From: Taxawa tesnikishii (nom. ined.)
Taxonomy: Eukaryota > Ascomycota > Dothideomycetes > Dothideales
NCBI GenBank assembly: GCA_030247885.1
Contig: JAPDRO010000012.1
Coordinates: 558,001-622,000, forward strand
Reading direction: 5' to 3'
DNA length: 64,000 nt
The notes below the pieces were generated by a model. The model saw nothing but the letters and a program-made list of their open reading frames with translations, did not search any database and was not told the origin of the DNA. The position numbers and the translations under genes were made by a program. Below, piece after piece: positions 48,577 to 62,078 of the stretch. How positions within the stretch are numbered: the stretch's first letter is position 1; each line of letters opens with the position of its first letter.

Positions 48577-50158
48577 CTAGCCACGCGCCCTCCCATGCCC
48601 GATCCCAGATGCCGAAGCACTCCCACCCATCCTTCTCCTCATCCCCTCCCGCTCACGCTCACACTCATGCTCCCTACTCCTCCTCTGCCTCTCTCTATCC
48701 CTCTCCTCCGCCTCTCTAATCTCCGCCCCGGCCTCTGCCAACTCTTCCTCGTCCTCGGTCTGAGGCTGCTTGCTCCGCCACCTCTCCGCCGACCTCGCCC
48801 TTGCCGCACTCTGCCTCCTATCCGCTTCCCGCTTCGGCGCGGCGGCCGCCTCGCTTCTGGAATTTTCTCCACCCGCAGCAGCAGCAGCACCGGCTTCAAC
48901 GCTGCCCTTCTCGCTAGTGCCTGGGGGCGGGTTGTCCGCGGTCTCGATATCGCTGTCGCCGCCCCTGACGTTCTTCTTGCGCGGCCAGAGAGAGGGGAGC
49001 ACGATCTGCTGGAAGCGGGGCTCGACGCAGCGTTCGTCGAACCAGGCGTGCAGGCGCTGCTCTACGAGTTGTGCGATCTTGGGCACGTCTTGGAGCCTAG
49101 CGCGGGAACCGACGAGCGAGTGTACGGATAGGTCCAAGCGATAGTCATCGAGGAAGGTGAAGGTCAACGTGGTGGGCGAGTGCGTCGGCTGTTGTGGCGC
49201 TGATGCATGAGGTTTCGCGCTGCTGGGACCCGAGGCAGGTGCTGGATGAGGGGCCGAGGGCGGGGGCTGTGAGGGTGTGAAGGAGACGGATAGAGTGCCC
49301 GAGAAGCGGACGACGGAGACGGCGAGGGCGACGGGGAGGACGGCGACGAAGGGTTTGGGGTAGTTGAGCACGAGCTTCGTTTCCACGCCTAGCGTGACCA
49401 CGTCGCTGAGGTCGACATCCATGCGTGCTTGCAGTCTGCTTTCGCCGATGCCGCTGCCGCCTCGTCCACCCTTTCCGCGTGCCGTGTCCCTTACGGGCAG
49501 GCCATCTTCGTCGACGGGGATTACGCGGCAGTTGCTGAAGATGGGAAATTCTTCGCCTAGGGAGATCTCGGTGACTTTGATGTCGTCGAGGAAATCCGGT
49601 TTCTGGGGTCCGTTGAGGATGTTGGTGAGACTGGTGAGGACTGCATCTCCGTCAAGCGCATCTGCACGCAGTTGGGCGATTGTCTGAGCGATCAGCACGT
49701 TGAACCAATCGAGAGACTCGGGCTGGTGTCCGTCGACGTTGTAATATGTCTTTTCCAGAATCTTCTCCGTGGTCAAGACATTTCCTGCACTGCTTCCGCC
49801 ACGGAGGATGACAGCTGAGCGCTTGCGATTGAGAGAGCGTGCGTCGGAGCCGGCGCGTTGGCGTCTTTGTGAGGCGGCGTGCGAGAGGGTGCGTTGGCGG
49901 CGGAAAGCTGCGCGGGTTGAGGCTCGCGTGTCGGACGAAGGGGATCGCCGAAGATGAAGAATTTGATGAAGAAGAAGAGAATCAGAGCGAGGGTAAGCTG
50001 GCCGAAGAGGAAACCCTGGGCAAAGGAGAATGAAGAGGCATTGTTCGACGAGGGGTTCTGGGCGGCTTCTGCGGGGTGGTGTTAGAGAGGCATTGCTGGA
50101 GCGCGGGGAGGGGAGGAGGGGCGTGTGTACGTAGAGCGGCTTGCTTTGCTTTGGACAT
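48577..50158 (-). CDS. MMM1: ERMES subunit Mmm1 (maintenance of mitochondrial morphology 1)
   Basis: This is the ER-membrane anchor of the ER-mitochondria encounter structure, which moves phospholipid between the two organelles. Exon 1 (50158-50131) codes MSKAKQAAL. After a 62-bp intron, exon 2 (50068-48577) continues [20 protein letters not shown] with the single membrane helix [20 protein letters not shown]. The SMP lipid-binding domain runs from [20 protein letters not shown] to [17 protein letters not shown]. One base is missing near the G run 49887-49889, between the helix and the SMP domain. Restored length is 506 residues. The domain holds a Pro/Ser/Ala insertion, and the C-tail is a long charged low-complexity segment. 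Confidence 0.93.
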
Positions 50159-50290
50159 GGTATCGTTACTACGGAAGCAAGAAGCAACAGTGCTATCGGG
50201 GCATTGTCGGGCGCAACATGTGTACTGACGGATATCGACGAGACCAGCGAGCTCTTGTGCGGGAAGGAAGCTAAAAGCTAAAGCTGCCGG

Positions 50291-50346
50291 ATGACGAATG
50301 ACGAATGACGAATGACGAATGACGAATGACGAATGACGAATGACGA
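50291..50346 (+). repeat. Perfect heptamer array, atgacga x 8
   Basis: Eight exact tandem copies of atgacga (56 bp). On the plus strand each unit contains tgacg, the core half of a CRE/ATF-type site, so the array offers eight evenly spaced candidate bZIP half-sites. That reading is inference. Confidence 0.95.
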
Positions 50347-50468
50347 ATGGCTACATGTAAGTAACAAAGCAAGCGTTGCTCATCCCTGCTTCTTGCTTCT
50401 TCCCCACACTTTGACAGGTCTTGGCGTGGATGATTTGCAGATGCCCGACCACTCCCGCCGACCCTTCC

Positions 50469-50580
50469 ACTTCTGGCGAGCGCTCCTTCCCTTCCACTTC
50501 TGGCGAGCGTTCCTTCCCTTCGACTTCTGGTGAGCGTCCCTTCCTTCGGATCCCGGTGAGCGTCCCTTCCACTTCTGGCG
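50469..50580 (+). repeat. 27-bp imperfect tandem array
   Basis: Copies starting near 50469, 50496, 50523 and 50550 share acttctggcgagcg and tccttccctt words with 10-25 percent differences. A shortened copy starts at 50571. It lies just upstream of the SDR start at 50609. Confidence 0.85.
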
Positions 50581-50608
50581 CAGCGCATGCGAACATCCAG
50601 ACACATGC

Positions 50609-51953
50609 ATGGCTGACGCAGTCCGCTCGCCCTCGGTCCTCTCCCAAGCCGCGAACCTCCACCTCCCTGCGACATGTGACCCGCCAGGAGAGGGCAGCCC
50701 GTCCGAGGCGAAAGTGTGGATCGTAAGTGTTGTTGTTGCGGCCTGGTGTAGCAACAACAGGCCCTTGCCTTTGCCCTTTTCGTGCTGACAACCGACGGCG
50801 CTGCAGGTCTTCGGTGCCACGGGACACATGGGCCGCTCCCTTGTCAAATGCGCGCTCTCCCACGGCGACAGAGTCGTCGCGGTAGGCCGGACGGCCGAGA
50901 ACACAATGGCCGAGATGGAGAACTGGCACGAGAACTGCCTGGGCCTGCTCTGCGACGTCAGGGTGCGCGAAACCGTCGACCGAGTGATCAAGAGGGCAAT
51001 CGAGTATTGGGGAAGCCTGGACATCATAGCAAAGTACGCGCTCCATCAAACACCCATTGATTGATTGATTGCCTCTTTGGCGTATCGTGCGCGTTGAGCT
51101 AAGATTTGTGCCCTGCCCCAGCTGTACGGGTTACGGGGTGATTGGCGCCTGTGAGGACCAAGATCTCTGTGATCTGCGCTCTCAGTTCGAGACAAACTTC
51201 TTCGGCACTCTGAACATCATTCAGCTCTCGCTGCCTCATTTCCGCGCCCAGGCCGCCGGTCGCTATCTCATCTTCTCCTCCACCGCCGGCGCGCTCGGCG
51301 TCCCCGGCCTCGGCCCGTATTGCGCAACAAAGTACGCCGTCGAGGGCTTGATTGAGAGTCTTCTTTACGAGATCGACGCGTTCGGCATCAAGGCCACGCT
51401 CGTTGCGCCGGGCCACCTGAGGTTGGACGAACCCACAGGGTTCGACGCCCAGGATCTGCCTGTCGAGAAGACAGCGGGCGAAATCAAGCCGCTACCCCGC
51501 TACGGACACTTCTTCGTCAAGCAGGCCAGCGACGCGTACGCAGGCCCGAATGCACCAGCAGGACACGCGAAGCGCATGGTTCAGTGGCTGCGCGACAGAC
51601 AGCCGACCAGCGCCGTGAAAAGCGCAGAGCTGGTGTGGCAGCTCGGACACTGCAAGTTCCCTCCCTTGCGCCTCTTGCTGGGGAGCTATGCGGTAGAGAG
51701 CATCAGAGACAGGCTGAGGAGCATTATAGAAGAGGTCCGTACCGTTTTCTTCTTGCGCAAACCTCGATCAGGCGGTGTGCAGAAAGGGCTGACCGAAGGG
51801 TAGATTGAAGATTGGAAGCATCTCAGTTTCCCCAGTGCTGAGGAAGAGGCCAAGGCGAGGGAGCAGTCGCAATCTGCGCAGGTGGACGAGCAGAACGTGG
51901 ATCAAGACATAGACATGGACCCCGACGGTCAGAAGGAAGAAGAGGCTGGTTGA
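50609..51953 (+). CDS. Short-chain dehydrogenase/reductase (SDR)
   Basis: Exons 50609-50722, 50807-51033, 51122-51734 and 51804-51953 give 367 residues with an intact frame. The classical SDR fold is clear: nucleotide loop VFGATGHMGRS (split from its leading strand by intron 1), LCDVRVRETVDRV, DIIANCTGYGVIG in place of NNAG, FETNFFGTLNIIQL, a catalytic Ser in LIFSSTAG and the YCATK active site. An unusual acidic C-tail (DIDMDPDGQKEEE) follows. The product is most like fungal ketoreductase or 1-acyldihydroxyacetone-type SDRs; the substrate is unknown. The start rests on a first exon that overlaps no repeat copy but follows the array directly. Confidence 0.9.
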
Positions 51954-52476
51954 TTTTGTCTACCGTGAGATGCCTTTTTCTCGAGCGACGTTCACCGTCA
52001 GGCTGCAAAACGCACGCAGTAACGTGCCTGTACAGTGACAACGTTTCACGGCACGCTTGGCAGTTATAGATGCAAGGGTGGACCCTGTAGTGGCCGAAGG
52101 AGCTGATCGCTCCGTGCCTGCCACACGACGAGTCCGTCAGGCCATGAGTAGGCCAGCGGCGAGGAGTTGCGAAAGGCTTTAGTGGGGGAGATGTACGCAG
52201 ATGGAACAGCAGCCACCCATGTGGAGCTTGCTGCAGCATGGAAAATCTCAGAGTACCGAGGGACAAAGGGTTCTCGCAAGATTGGTCCGGACCCCTTAGC
52301 GTGGCCTGATAAAACCAAAAAAGAAGAAGGATTTACGACCAAAATCTCAGAAGCTATGCATGCATGCCTGACGTGGCAGGTTGTTCCAGCGTTCACCGCT
52401 TTCGTTGGCGTGGGGTCTGAAAGAAACATGTAGTCCGCTTTCCCTCGTATCTCTTGTGTGACGAACAGGTCAACCG
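51954..52476. other. Intergenic, convergent 3' ends
   Basis: 523 bp; nothing recognised. Confidence 0.5.
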
Positions 52477-52843
52477 CTACTCATCATCGATATTTTTCAC
52501 CTGGCCGATTTGTCGAGGCTCCGTTTCGTTGGTAGCCGCCATTGACTGACCAACCACAGGCTGCTGATCTTCGAAGGAGGAGCATGTAGACTTGGACGCC
52601 GATGGGCAAAGAAGTTACTCAAAACGACGAGGTTGTGCTTACCGGAGACGCTCTGGGCGTACGAACAACACCGCGGGCCTGCGACTGTAAGATGTTTGTG
52701 ATGGCGCCAACGACTGGTTGATGTGTTTTCTTGATTGCCTCATCTTTAACCGGTTCTAGGTCCCTTGTATACCCGAGCGAAGCAGGACACTCTGTGTCTT
52801 CATAACTTCTCGGCCCGTATGTCAAATCCGCCACTTGTGCCAT
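52477..52843 (-). CDS. Small spliced hypothetical protein
   Basis: I do not recognise a family. Exon 1 (52843-52643) ends at a good gtaagc donor, and exon 2 (52563-52477) follows a 79-bp intron. The joined frame has 95 codons and ends QIGQVKNIDDE. The protein is hydrophilic, with a repeated QPVVG word (residues about 43 and 68), and no membrane segment. Its ATG is only 52 bp downstream of the GAR synthetase stop on the same strand. It could be an independent tiny gene, or a reading frame in a long 3' leader of that transcript. Confidence 0.45.
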
Positions 52844-52895
52844 TCGCCATCCATATTCCTGATTTCCCGCACATATCCACTAAAGCCTTCGTTCC

Positions 52896-54840
<1,945 letters not shown>

Positions 54841-57593
54841 ATGGTCACCAGGAAGCCAGTCGCACCGAGTCTTGTTCCCGCTCCTCTACAACAGGCAGCG
54901 CAGAACCCTCCTTACCCTGCAACGCCCGTCGTGACGTCTAATACCACAAACACCAACGGACCCAACGGACACACTACTCACGAGGAAGCGCCCTTCGATC
55001 CTTGGGCTCAGGACGAGGCAAGGCCGCGATCGCGGGCTAGTTCAGTATCTTCCCACAACACATGGAATTCTGGGTTCACAGCAGACGAAGAAGACGCGCC
55101 TGAGGACCTCCCAGAACCTCTTCGTCCCACGCCGAAGTACAACGAACAGCGCGGTATTCCAGCTGCGCTAAGAGCTGGTCCGCCAGACAGTGCAACTCGG
55201 AGGTCGCAAGAGGGTCCCAGACCATATCCAAACGGAGATGCAGAAGCATGGGCTCAGGAAAAGCAAGGCAGCCAACAGCCGCTCATCCAGTCACATAATC
55301 CATACCTGCGCATGCAGCAAACCGGACAATCGACACCATATGGAGGAGAGAGTAGCCAATCTGTATGGGGCAACGGAGTTCCTCCGCCTCCACAGCCCTT
55401 GACTGCACCACCTCCTCCCCCACCGGTGGAGCTGTCAGCAGTCAAGTCGCCGGTTGACGAGATGGCCAGGTTCCATATTGGAGATCCGATTATCGATCAG
55501 CATGCTCAGCCGGTAGACATTCCGACATTGTCTCCGCCTACATCACAGGTGAGGCCGAGCATCACCGGAAGTAGTCATCAGTCTCAATCATCCAATCCTT
55601 GGCAAGAGGATCTGGATCGCGAGCAGAGGAGGAACAGCCCACCTCAACCTCCGACTACGGCACCGCAAACGTCTTTGCTGGATGATGACGTCGGGCCAAG
55701 TTTACCTCCGCGACCCTCTAATGAGGTACCTGTGCCGCCGCCACAACCACCCAGGCCTCGACCTATCAACACCACAACAGATCGCAGGGGCTCTCCCATA
55801 TCGGAACCAGAGACTCCTGGAACTCGCGCAAAGCGACAACGAAACGAACACTATCAGATCAAGCACGTCAACTGGCTTGATGGCGGAGATCTGCGAAGAT
55901 CTCCTATCCTCACCCAGAACGCGAACGGCCCATGCCCTCTTCTTGCACTCGTTAATGCTTTGGTCTTGTCAACGCGGAAAGACCTCGACACGGGCCTCAT
56001 TCACACGTTGAGATCTAGGGAACAGGTCAGTCTTGGCTTGCTCTTGGATGCTGTCTTTGAGGAACTGGCACGGCGAACCGAAGTCACCGGCAAGGAACTC
56101 CCGGATGTTGGCGACTTGTACTCATTCCTGATTGGGTTGCACACTGGCATGAACGTCAATCCAAGATTTGTCGCGCCACCGCGGCCACAAAGAGGTTCTC
56201 TCGAAGTGGATCGGGTCGATATTGACGGAATGCACCCAGCTTTCCGAACCCAGGCCAAGCCAGGTGTATTCGAGGAAACGCGTGAGATGCTGTTGTACAG
56301 TACATTTGATATTCCACTTGTCCATGGATGGATCCCGCCCGCGGATTCTGCAACTTATGCGGCCTTCGACCGATCTGCAGCCACCTTCGAGGATGCGCAA
56401 AACATCCAATTCCGCGAAGAAGAGCTTGATGAGAAGCTCCGAACCCAGGGTCTGAGTACGGAAGAGCAACAGATGTTCGAGGACATTGCCTCGATCAAGC
56501 ATTTCCTTACCAACTATCCAACCCAACTGACAGACTATGGGCTTGATGTAATGAGCAAGTCACTACAGCCTGGACAGATAGCCATTCTCTTCCGGAACGA
56601 TCATTTCTCGACCCTCTACAAGGAACCTCGTTCGGGAGCGTTGATGACCCTGGTCACGGACGCCGGTTACTCTTCGCATGATGAGGTTGTGTGGGAGAGT
56701 CTCGTTGACGTCAATGGAGCCGCGAGTGAGCTGTTCTCTGGAGATTTCAGACCGGTTGGAAACACAGCCAGTGCTGGACTACCGACGCAGCCTCGAGAAA
56801 ATACTAGCCATGTCGCAGATGCAGACGCCTATGATCGCCTTGAGGACGGCTGGCAGACCGTGCAGCCTCGAAACAACCGTAATGACCGCAACAACCGTAC
56901 CGCCGACAACCCGCCTTCTCAACCAGGAGCAGTGCCCTCTGCTTCGCCGAATCCACTGCTGGAGCCCCCAGATGAGGTTAGGCGTACAAACTCTGAACAA
57001 GAGGATCATGATCTCGCATTAGCCCTACAGCTGCAGGAGGAAGAAGAGGACTCCCAGCGGCGCGAAGCAGCAGCTCGACGCGCACGAGAAGACGAGCTTT
57101 CCCGTCAATTCCTCGACCAAGAACAAGCCGAGCGACCGCCACAGATTCCTCCCCGCCGAAACAACGGTACCGGCAACCGCGTCACCAGCAACCCACAACA
57201 GCCTGCAAGGAGCAATGCCGACAACGCGCCCCTCCATCGTACGAGCAAGCAGCTTCCGACAGACCGTACAGACCGTCCGGCTCAACTGCACCGCCGCTCA
57301 GACAGGGAAACGCGATCGGTGCGCTCAATGCCTTGCAATTCCAGCATAGCGCACAGCAGAGTCAGGTGAACTCGCAACAGCAACAGCAGCAGCAGCAGAT
57401 GCAGCAGCAACAACAGCAGCAACAGCAGCAGATGCCCGGACACTACAGACGGAGGTCAAGCATGATCCGCCGCCAGCAGAGCCAGCAGATGGGAGGACAT
57501 GCTGGTGCGGCAGCCGGTCCTAGCACAGGACATAATGGGCAAATGGCTCAGGGCGGAAGAGTGCAGGAGCAGGAGAGGTGTGTTGTCATGTGA
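54841..57593 (+). CDS. MINDY-family deubiquitinase with C-terminal CaaX box
   Basis: MINDY enzymes trim K48-linked ubiquitin chains. This single-exon gene has a 340-residue disordered, Pro-rich N-terminus. The catalytic domain follows: HVNWLDGGDLRRSPILTQNANGPCPLLALVN (nucleophile Cys365, oxyanion Gln nearby), LYSFLIGLHTGMNVNP, and NDHFSTLYKEP (His588). A Gln/Glu-rich helix DLALALQLQEEEEDSQRRE near residue 725 looks like a ubiquitin-interacting motif. The tail is polyglutamine-rich (57366-57430) and ends RCVVM, a CaaX-type prenylation signal. One base is missing in the C run 57229-57232; without it the frame stops at 57369 and loses both polyQ and CaaX. Restored length is 917 residues. Confidence 0.92.
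57366..57434 (+). repeat. CAG/CAA repeat coding polyglutamine
   Basis: Two runs of eight to ten Gln codons separated by Met near the C-terminus of the MINDY protein. Mixed cag/caa codons suggest selection or age rather than recent slippage. Confidence 0.85.
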
Positions 57594-58482
57594 GGGAGTG
57601 TCTGCGCTGGACGTAGGCGTGGGAGAGTGTACAGATGTGTCTGCGAGCGTTCATTATACCCTTGTTGGTCTGTTTTCTTTCAACGGTGAAAGACGTTCGT
57701 TGTCGATTGGCCATAGCTGCTTGTGAATCATCATTCGGCGCGTCACCGCTCCTGGTTGTCTTCGATGGTTGTTTGTCTGGCGCACGTGAAGTAGTGTGTT
57801 TCTCCGCTGTAGCTGGTGGACAAGCCACACTCGCAAGAAGATCGGGGTTTTCGGAAGTGGCATCGACAAAGCATGATTGGCTGCCGGTGTAAGCGAAAGT
57901 CGAGGCGGCGAACAAGCGTTTACAGCAGCTCCTACCGAACTCGTCGCAGAGTGGAGAAGACTCGGCCGGCACCGGCACTGCTGAGTGACAGGGCGGGGCG
58001 AGCTTGAAGCTGCCCAATGTGGGAATATATTATGCTCTGCCCTCGAGATCCCTGTCAGCTCCACTTGAAATCGGCAGAACACGATGCGACTGACACTCGA
58101 CACCATCGTGGCTTGCCCAACCACCATCATCCTGTCATCAGCACCTCTCGCTACCACGGACACAGCTCCTGCTCTGCAGCCCGGACATGACTCGATCGGT
58201 ATAGACGCTGCTAGCAGCGTTGGCTTAAGCTATACTCTACACCATGGTGGGCCAGCATGCGTTGAGCTACCCGGCCATCGTGTGCCGTTCCCGTAAGCTA
58301 TCTGACCTGCCTCTCCACTGATAAGTTAACTACATCGCTCTGCATGATAAGTCCTACAAACACCCCGCGGTAGTGTCCCCTCTTCTCTCTCCGTTCGCGA
58401 CTCTCAATCCCTCTTTCTCTCCGTCTCCCTCTCCCTCTCCCTTCCCTCCACCCACCCTCGTTCCACCTCAGTCGCTGCCACG
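57594..58482. other. Intergenic with CT-rich leader
   Basis: 889 bp without a supported gene. A pyrimidine-rich tract lies at about 58378-58462, just upstream of the acid phosphatase start, a usual fungal promoter feature. Confidence 0.5.
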
Positions 58483-60046
58483 ATGCTGTCCCAGTCCCTC
58501 GTTACCCTCTCCCTCCTCCCGGCCTTCGGTGCCGCTGAGACTGTGCTCGGTGTCTACATGTTCCACAGACATGGTGACCGCACATCCAAGTCTACCCCCC
58601 AGCCAACCTTACCGCCCTCGGCTACCAGGAGGTCTACACGTCTGGCTCTTTCTACCGCAGCCGCTATATCGCCTCCGATGCCGACTTCAAGATCAATGGC
58701 ATGAACACCGACATCGTCAAGCAGTCGCAGATCTCCGTCTCCGCTCCAGACGACACGGTTCTGCAGAACTCGGCTCAAGGTATGGTGTCGCGACACTTTG
58801 CCTGTAAGAAGATATATTGGCCACAGATTTGCTGACTCGCGCAGGTTTCTTGCAAGGTCTCTACCCTCCCGTCGGTGGTGCTTTGGGATCTCAGACGCTC
58901 GCGAACGGCACCAACGTCACCGCTCCTCTCAATGGCTACCAATTGATCCCGGTTGAGCTCGTCTCTAGCGGTAGCGGCAGCGAGGACAACGGCTGGCTGC
59001 AGTCCGCCTCTGGTTGCTCCGCCGCGACCAGCAGCTCCAACGAGTACTTCTCCAGCGCCGAGTACACCAACCTGCTCTCGAGCACCCAGAACTTCTACAC
59101 CAGCATCTCTCCCGTCATCAACTCAACCTTCACTCAGAGCCAGACGAGCTTCAAGAATGCCTACACCAGTGAGTTTTGCGTTTTTCTTGGTCGATGATTC
59201 AACCGCTGACCCATTGCCGCAGTCTACGATTACATCAACGTCGCTACCATCCACAATAGCAGCATCCCCAGCGATGACCTCCTCACCACCGACAACCTCT
59301 TTCAGCTCCGCACCCTGGCCGACGCTCATGAGTGGGGCCTTGCCTACAACAGCAGCAACACCATGCGCGCCATTGCCGGTATGACCCTCGCCGGCGAGAT
59401 CTTGCAATTCCTGAACAACACCATCGAGACCGCCGGTAAGAGCAAGTTCGGCATCCAGTTCGGTGCCTACGGCACTTTCGCTTCCTTCTTCGGTCTCGCC
59501 GGTCTTCCAGCCGCCGACCCAGACTTCTACGGCATCGTCGACTACGCGTCCGCCATGGCCTTCGAGCTTGTGACCAACACAACCGTTTCCAGCGGCAGCT
59601 ACCCATCCACCTCCGACATCAGCGTGCGCTTCATCTTCCACAACGGTACCACTAGCGACATCAGCCCACCAACCGCATACCCATTATTCGGCACCTCCAA
59701 CGAGCTCATCAGCTACAACGACTTTGTGACCAGCATGAACAAGTTTGCCATTTCCAGCACCGAGCAGTGGTGCAACGCGTGCCAAAACTCTACCGGTTCT
59801 TGCGCCGCTTACGCTTCCTCCTCGTCCTCTTCCAGCAACGGCACTGCTGCTGCCGCCACCCAGGAGATGAGCGGAAACGGCCTCAGCCCTGCCGTCAACG
59901 GTGTCATCGGCGCCATGGTCACTCTCGCTGTTGTCCTGGGTCTTGAGGCCCTCGTCTTGGCTGCCGGTGGCCTCAGGGTTGTCAGCAAGAGGAGGCTGGC
60001 GCAGGGTGCCGGCGTGGTTAGCCAGAGTGTTGAGCCTAAGGCGTAG
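58483..60046 (+). CDS. Histidine acid phosphatase, membrane-anchored
   Basis: This is a branch-2 histidine phosphatase. Exons 58483-58779, 58845-59168 and 59223-60046 (introns of 65 and 54 bp) give 481 residues once one base is restored in the C run 58595-58600. A signal peptide (MLSQSLVTLSLLPAFGAAE) is followed directly by VYMFHRHGDRTSKS, the phosphohistidine loop. Many Asn-x-Ser/Thr sites indicate heavy glycosylation. Unlike secreted phytases, it ends with a Ser-rich stalk, a membrane helix (GVIGAMVTLAVVLGLEALVLAAGG) and a basic tail (SKRRLAQG), suggesting a plasma-membrane or vacuolar type I protein. The usual His-Asp proton donor is not obvious, so the substrate is uncertain. Confidence 0.9.
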
Positions 60047-60436
60047 AGTGTGTCTCTGAACTCTTGCTCGATGGGCGATGCGAGACTGAGACGGCGGCGG
60101 AGTCGGTGAAGGTGGTTTTCACGTTTGATGAAGTCTCACGAGCATTTCGTGTATTATGAGAGAATTTTCAGTGAGATAATGACATGACGTCCTGTGTGCA
60201 CAACAACAACTTGAAGAAATAGTGGCCATGAGACCTACATGTGGATCGGGACGACGTAAGTTTTTTTTTTTCACTTTTCCTATTCTTCTCCACATCTGCT
60301 CTCAACTGCCACTCGGCAATAGAAACATCAGACCGCAAACGAAATATATTCGCTCTCCATCTGACGAGAACGAGTCCGGCGCCGCTCACGCCGTTCCCAC
60401 TCGGTCTTCCCTGATGGGGTCTTGTTTGATCCCAAC
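60047..60436. other. Intergenic, convergent 3' ends
   Basis: 390 bp. A run of ten T at about 60258-60267 is the only feature. Confidence 0.45.
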
Positions 60437-62078
60437 TCACTTCCTCGCCTTCTTCTCTCCTCTCTTCTCGCCTTCATGTTCCGTCTTCCGCGCCGCGGGC
60501 GACGTCTTCCTCTTCCCCTTCTTTCCCTCTGGCTCCGGGGTGGAGGCCTCAGCATCAGCCGGGTTGTTGACGCGAACGACGCTGTCGTCACTCTCAGCGC
60601 TGCCGCCACGGGCCTGACGGTGAGATGGAGATGTCTCGACCTTGGGCTTCTGCGGCGCTCTCAGGGGCAGCTGAGTCGAGCGCACCACTTTGGCGTTCGC
60701 CTTGGTAGTCCTGCGACGGTTGGCGCGGCGAGGTGGTCGTGTTGGCGATTGACGCCTCCTCGGGACGACGGGCTCGCGGACCCCGCCGTCGTCGTCTGAG
60801 CTGTTGCAGTCCGTGGCGTCTTGATCCCGGTCGGAGGTGGCAGCTGGAGCTGAGTCCGCGACGGAGTGGACGGAGGAATCTCCGTACGTGTTCTCGTTCT
60901 CGGCTGCGCTTGGAGCGCTCCTGGCTGTGGTTGTGGGGCGTTGTTGACCGGAGAGCCGCAGGTCTGGGGGTGTTGAAAGGTTAGTGGGGGATCGGACAGG
61001 AAGGTCGAGAAATCTTGGGCTGGCGAGGGGCGGTTGCCAAAGTCGAGCAGCAGTTGGGTGTCTTGATGATCGCATCCGTCTTGAGCTTGTTCCTGCTCGA
61101 TTGCGGCGGATTTCGGACCAGAACCGGGAGTGGGCCGTGATTGTTGCTGGGCTGAGTGTTCGCGTTCTGTGAGGCGCTCTGTTGCTGCTGGTGGACTGCT
61201 GCTTTCGTCCTCCTTGGTCAGACTTCCTGGATGACCTGGCTTGGATCTTGAACCCGAATTGGACTTTGAGCGGGAGCTTGAACCGTCGTCTCGTTTCCTG
61301 TCATCGTCGTCTCCATCTCCGCTATTGTTTTGTCTGTCTTCCTCTTCATCGTCCTCTTCACCTCCGCACTGCCCCTCTCCATTTCTCTTCCCTCCACTCC
61401 CCTTCCCTTCCTCCTCCTCTCCGCCATCCTCTTCGACACTTTCTCCTGGGCTCTCACCGTAGTCCTCGTGTTCCCCGCCAGCGCGAGAGCGCGACGCAGC
61501 ACATCTAAAGTCTGTTCGAGCCTGGAGCTCCCGACGTCTGCAAGCCGGTCTCCACTCTCGAGACGAGCTGAAAGATATTCCGCTACAACTTCGTCAACAG
61601 GGTATGGATGAGCACCTTCCTCCAGCGCCTTCAGCCTCTGCCTGACCTCTTCGACAGCATGGTGCAGGGCAAAATCGGGCCGAAAGGCAGCGCCAGCTGG
61701 AACAAGGGCATCGAATCCCTCTCGGAGGTCCCTGTGCTCCACCCGGAGAACGTCATGATCCCTTCGCAGGGACTTGTACTCATCGTACAACCTGTTGTAG
61801 TTCCTTGTCAGGCTGTGGTGGTACGCTTTCAGGAAAAGATGCTGGTTCTGCAGCTCGTTGTATTTCGGGAGCGCCTCCAAGGCGTCCACTCGCTTCTGAA
61901 CGGCCTTTTGATCTTCGTTGATCCGCTGGAGGAGGACTTGATGGTCTTTGGAGACGTCTTGGAGGCTGTTAAGAGCCTCATGGTGTTGCTGAAGCTGTTG
62001 GGTCACGGCACCGAGACCCTTGGGAGGCATGCTGTATTTTGTTCCACTAAGTGGTTCGGAGATTCCAAGCGTAGCCAT
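60437..62078 (-). CDS. Coiled-coil protein with RLExG block, tandem family member A
   Basis: I recognise no known family. After one-base corrections in the C run 61473-61476 and the G run 60966-60970, a single exon codes 547 residues. Residues 25-125 are coiled coil (LQQHHEALNSLQDVSKDHQ, DEYKSLRRDHDVLRVEHRDL). Residues about 142-196 form a compact helical block VEEVRQRLKALEE...EYLSARLESGDRL...SSRLEQTLDVLRRAL, shared with gene B at 63317-63968. A 200-residue acidic, Ser/Gly-rich disordered part follows, then a Ser/Arg region and the tail STPEPEGKKGKRKTS ending in a Lys/Arg cluster, which looks like a nuclear signal. A nuclear scaffold-like role is a guess from composition. Confidence 0.65.

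Larger units (their letters stand above)
50159..50608. repeat. Intergenic region with two tandem repeats
   Basis: The divergent gap between MMM1 and the SDR gene carries two different tandem arrays, listed next. No coding frame is convincing; a minus-strand frame merely translates the 27-bp array into repeated KERSPEVEG. Confidence 0.6.

Noticed and set aside
50285-50590. CRISPR-like array
   Set aside because: The repeats are contiguous without unique spacers, and the genome is eukaryotic.
61182-61611. Plus-strand Ser/Leu/Pro-rich frames
   Set aside because: They are antisense to the acidic low-complexity part of coiled-coil gene A, and Glu/Gly codons read backwards give such frames.
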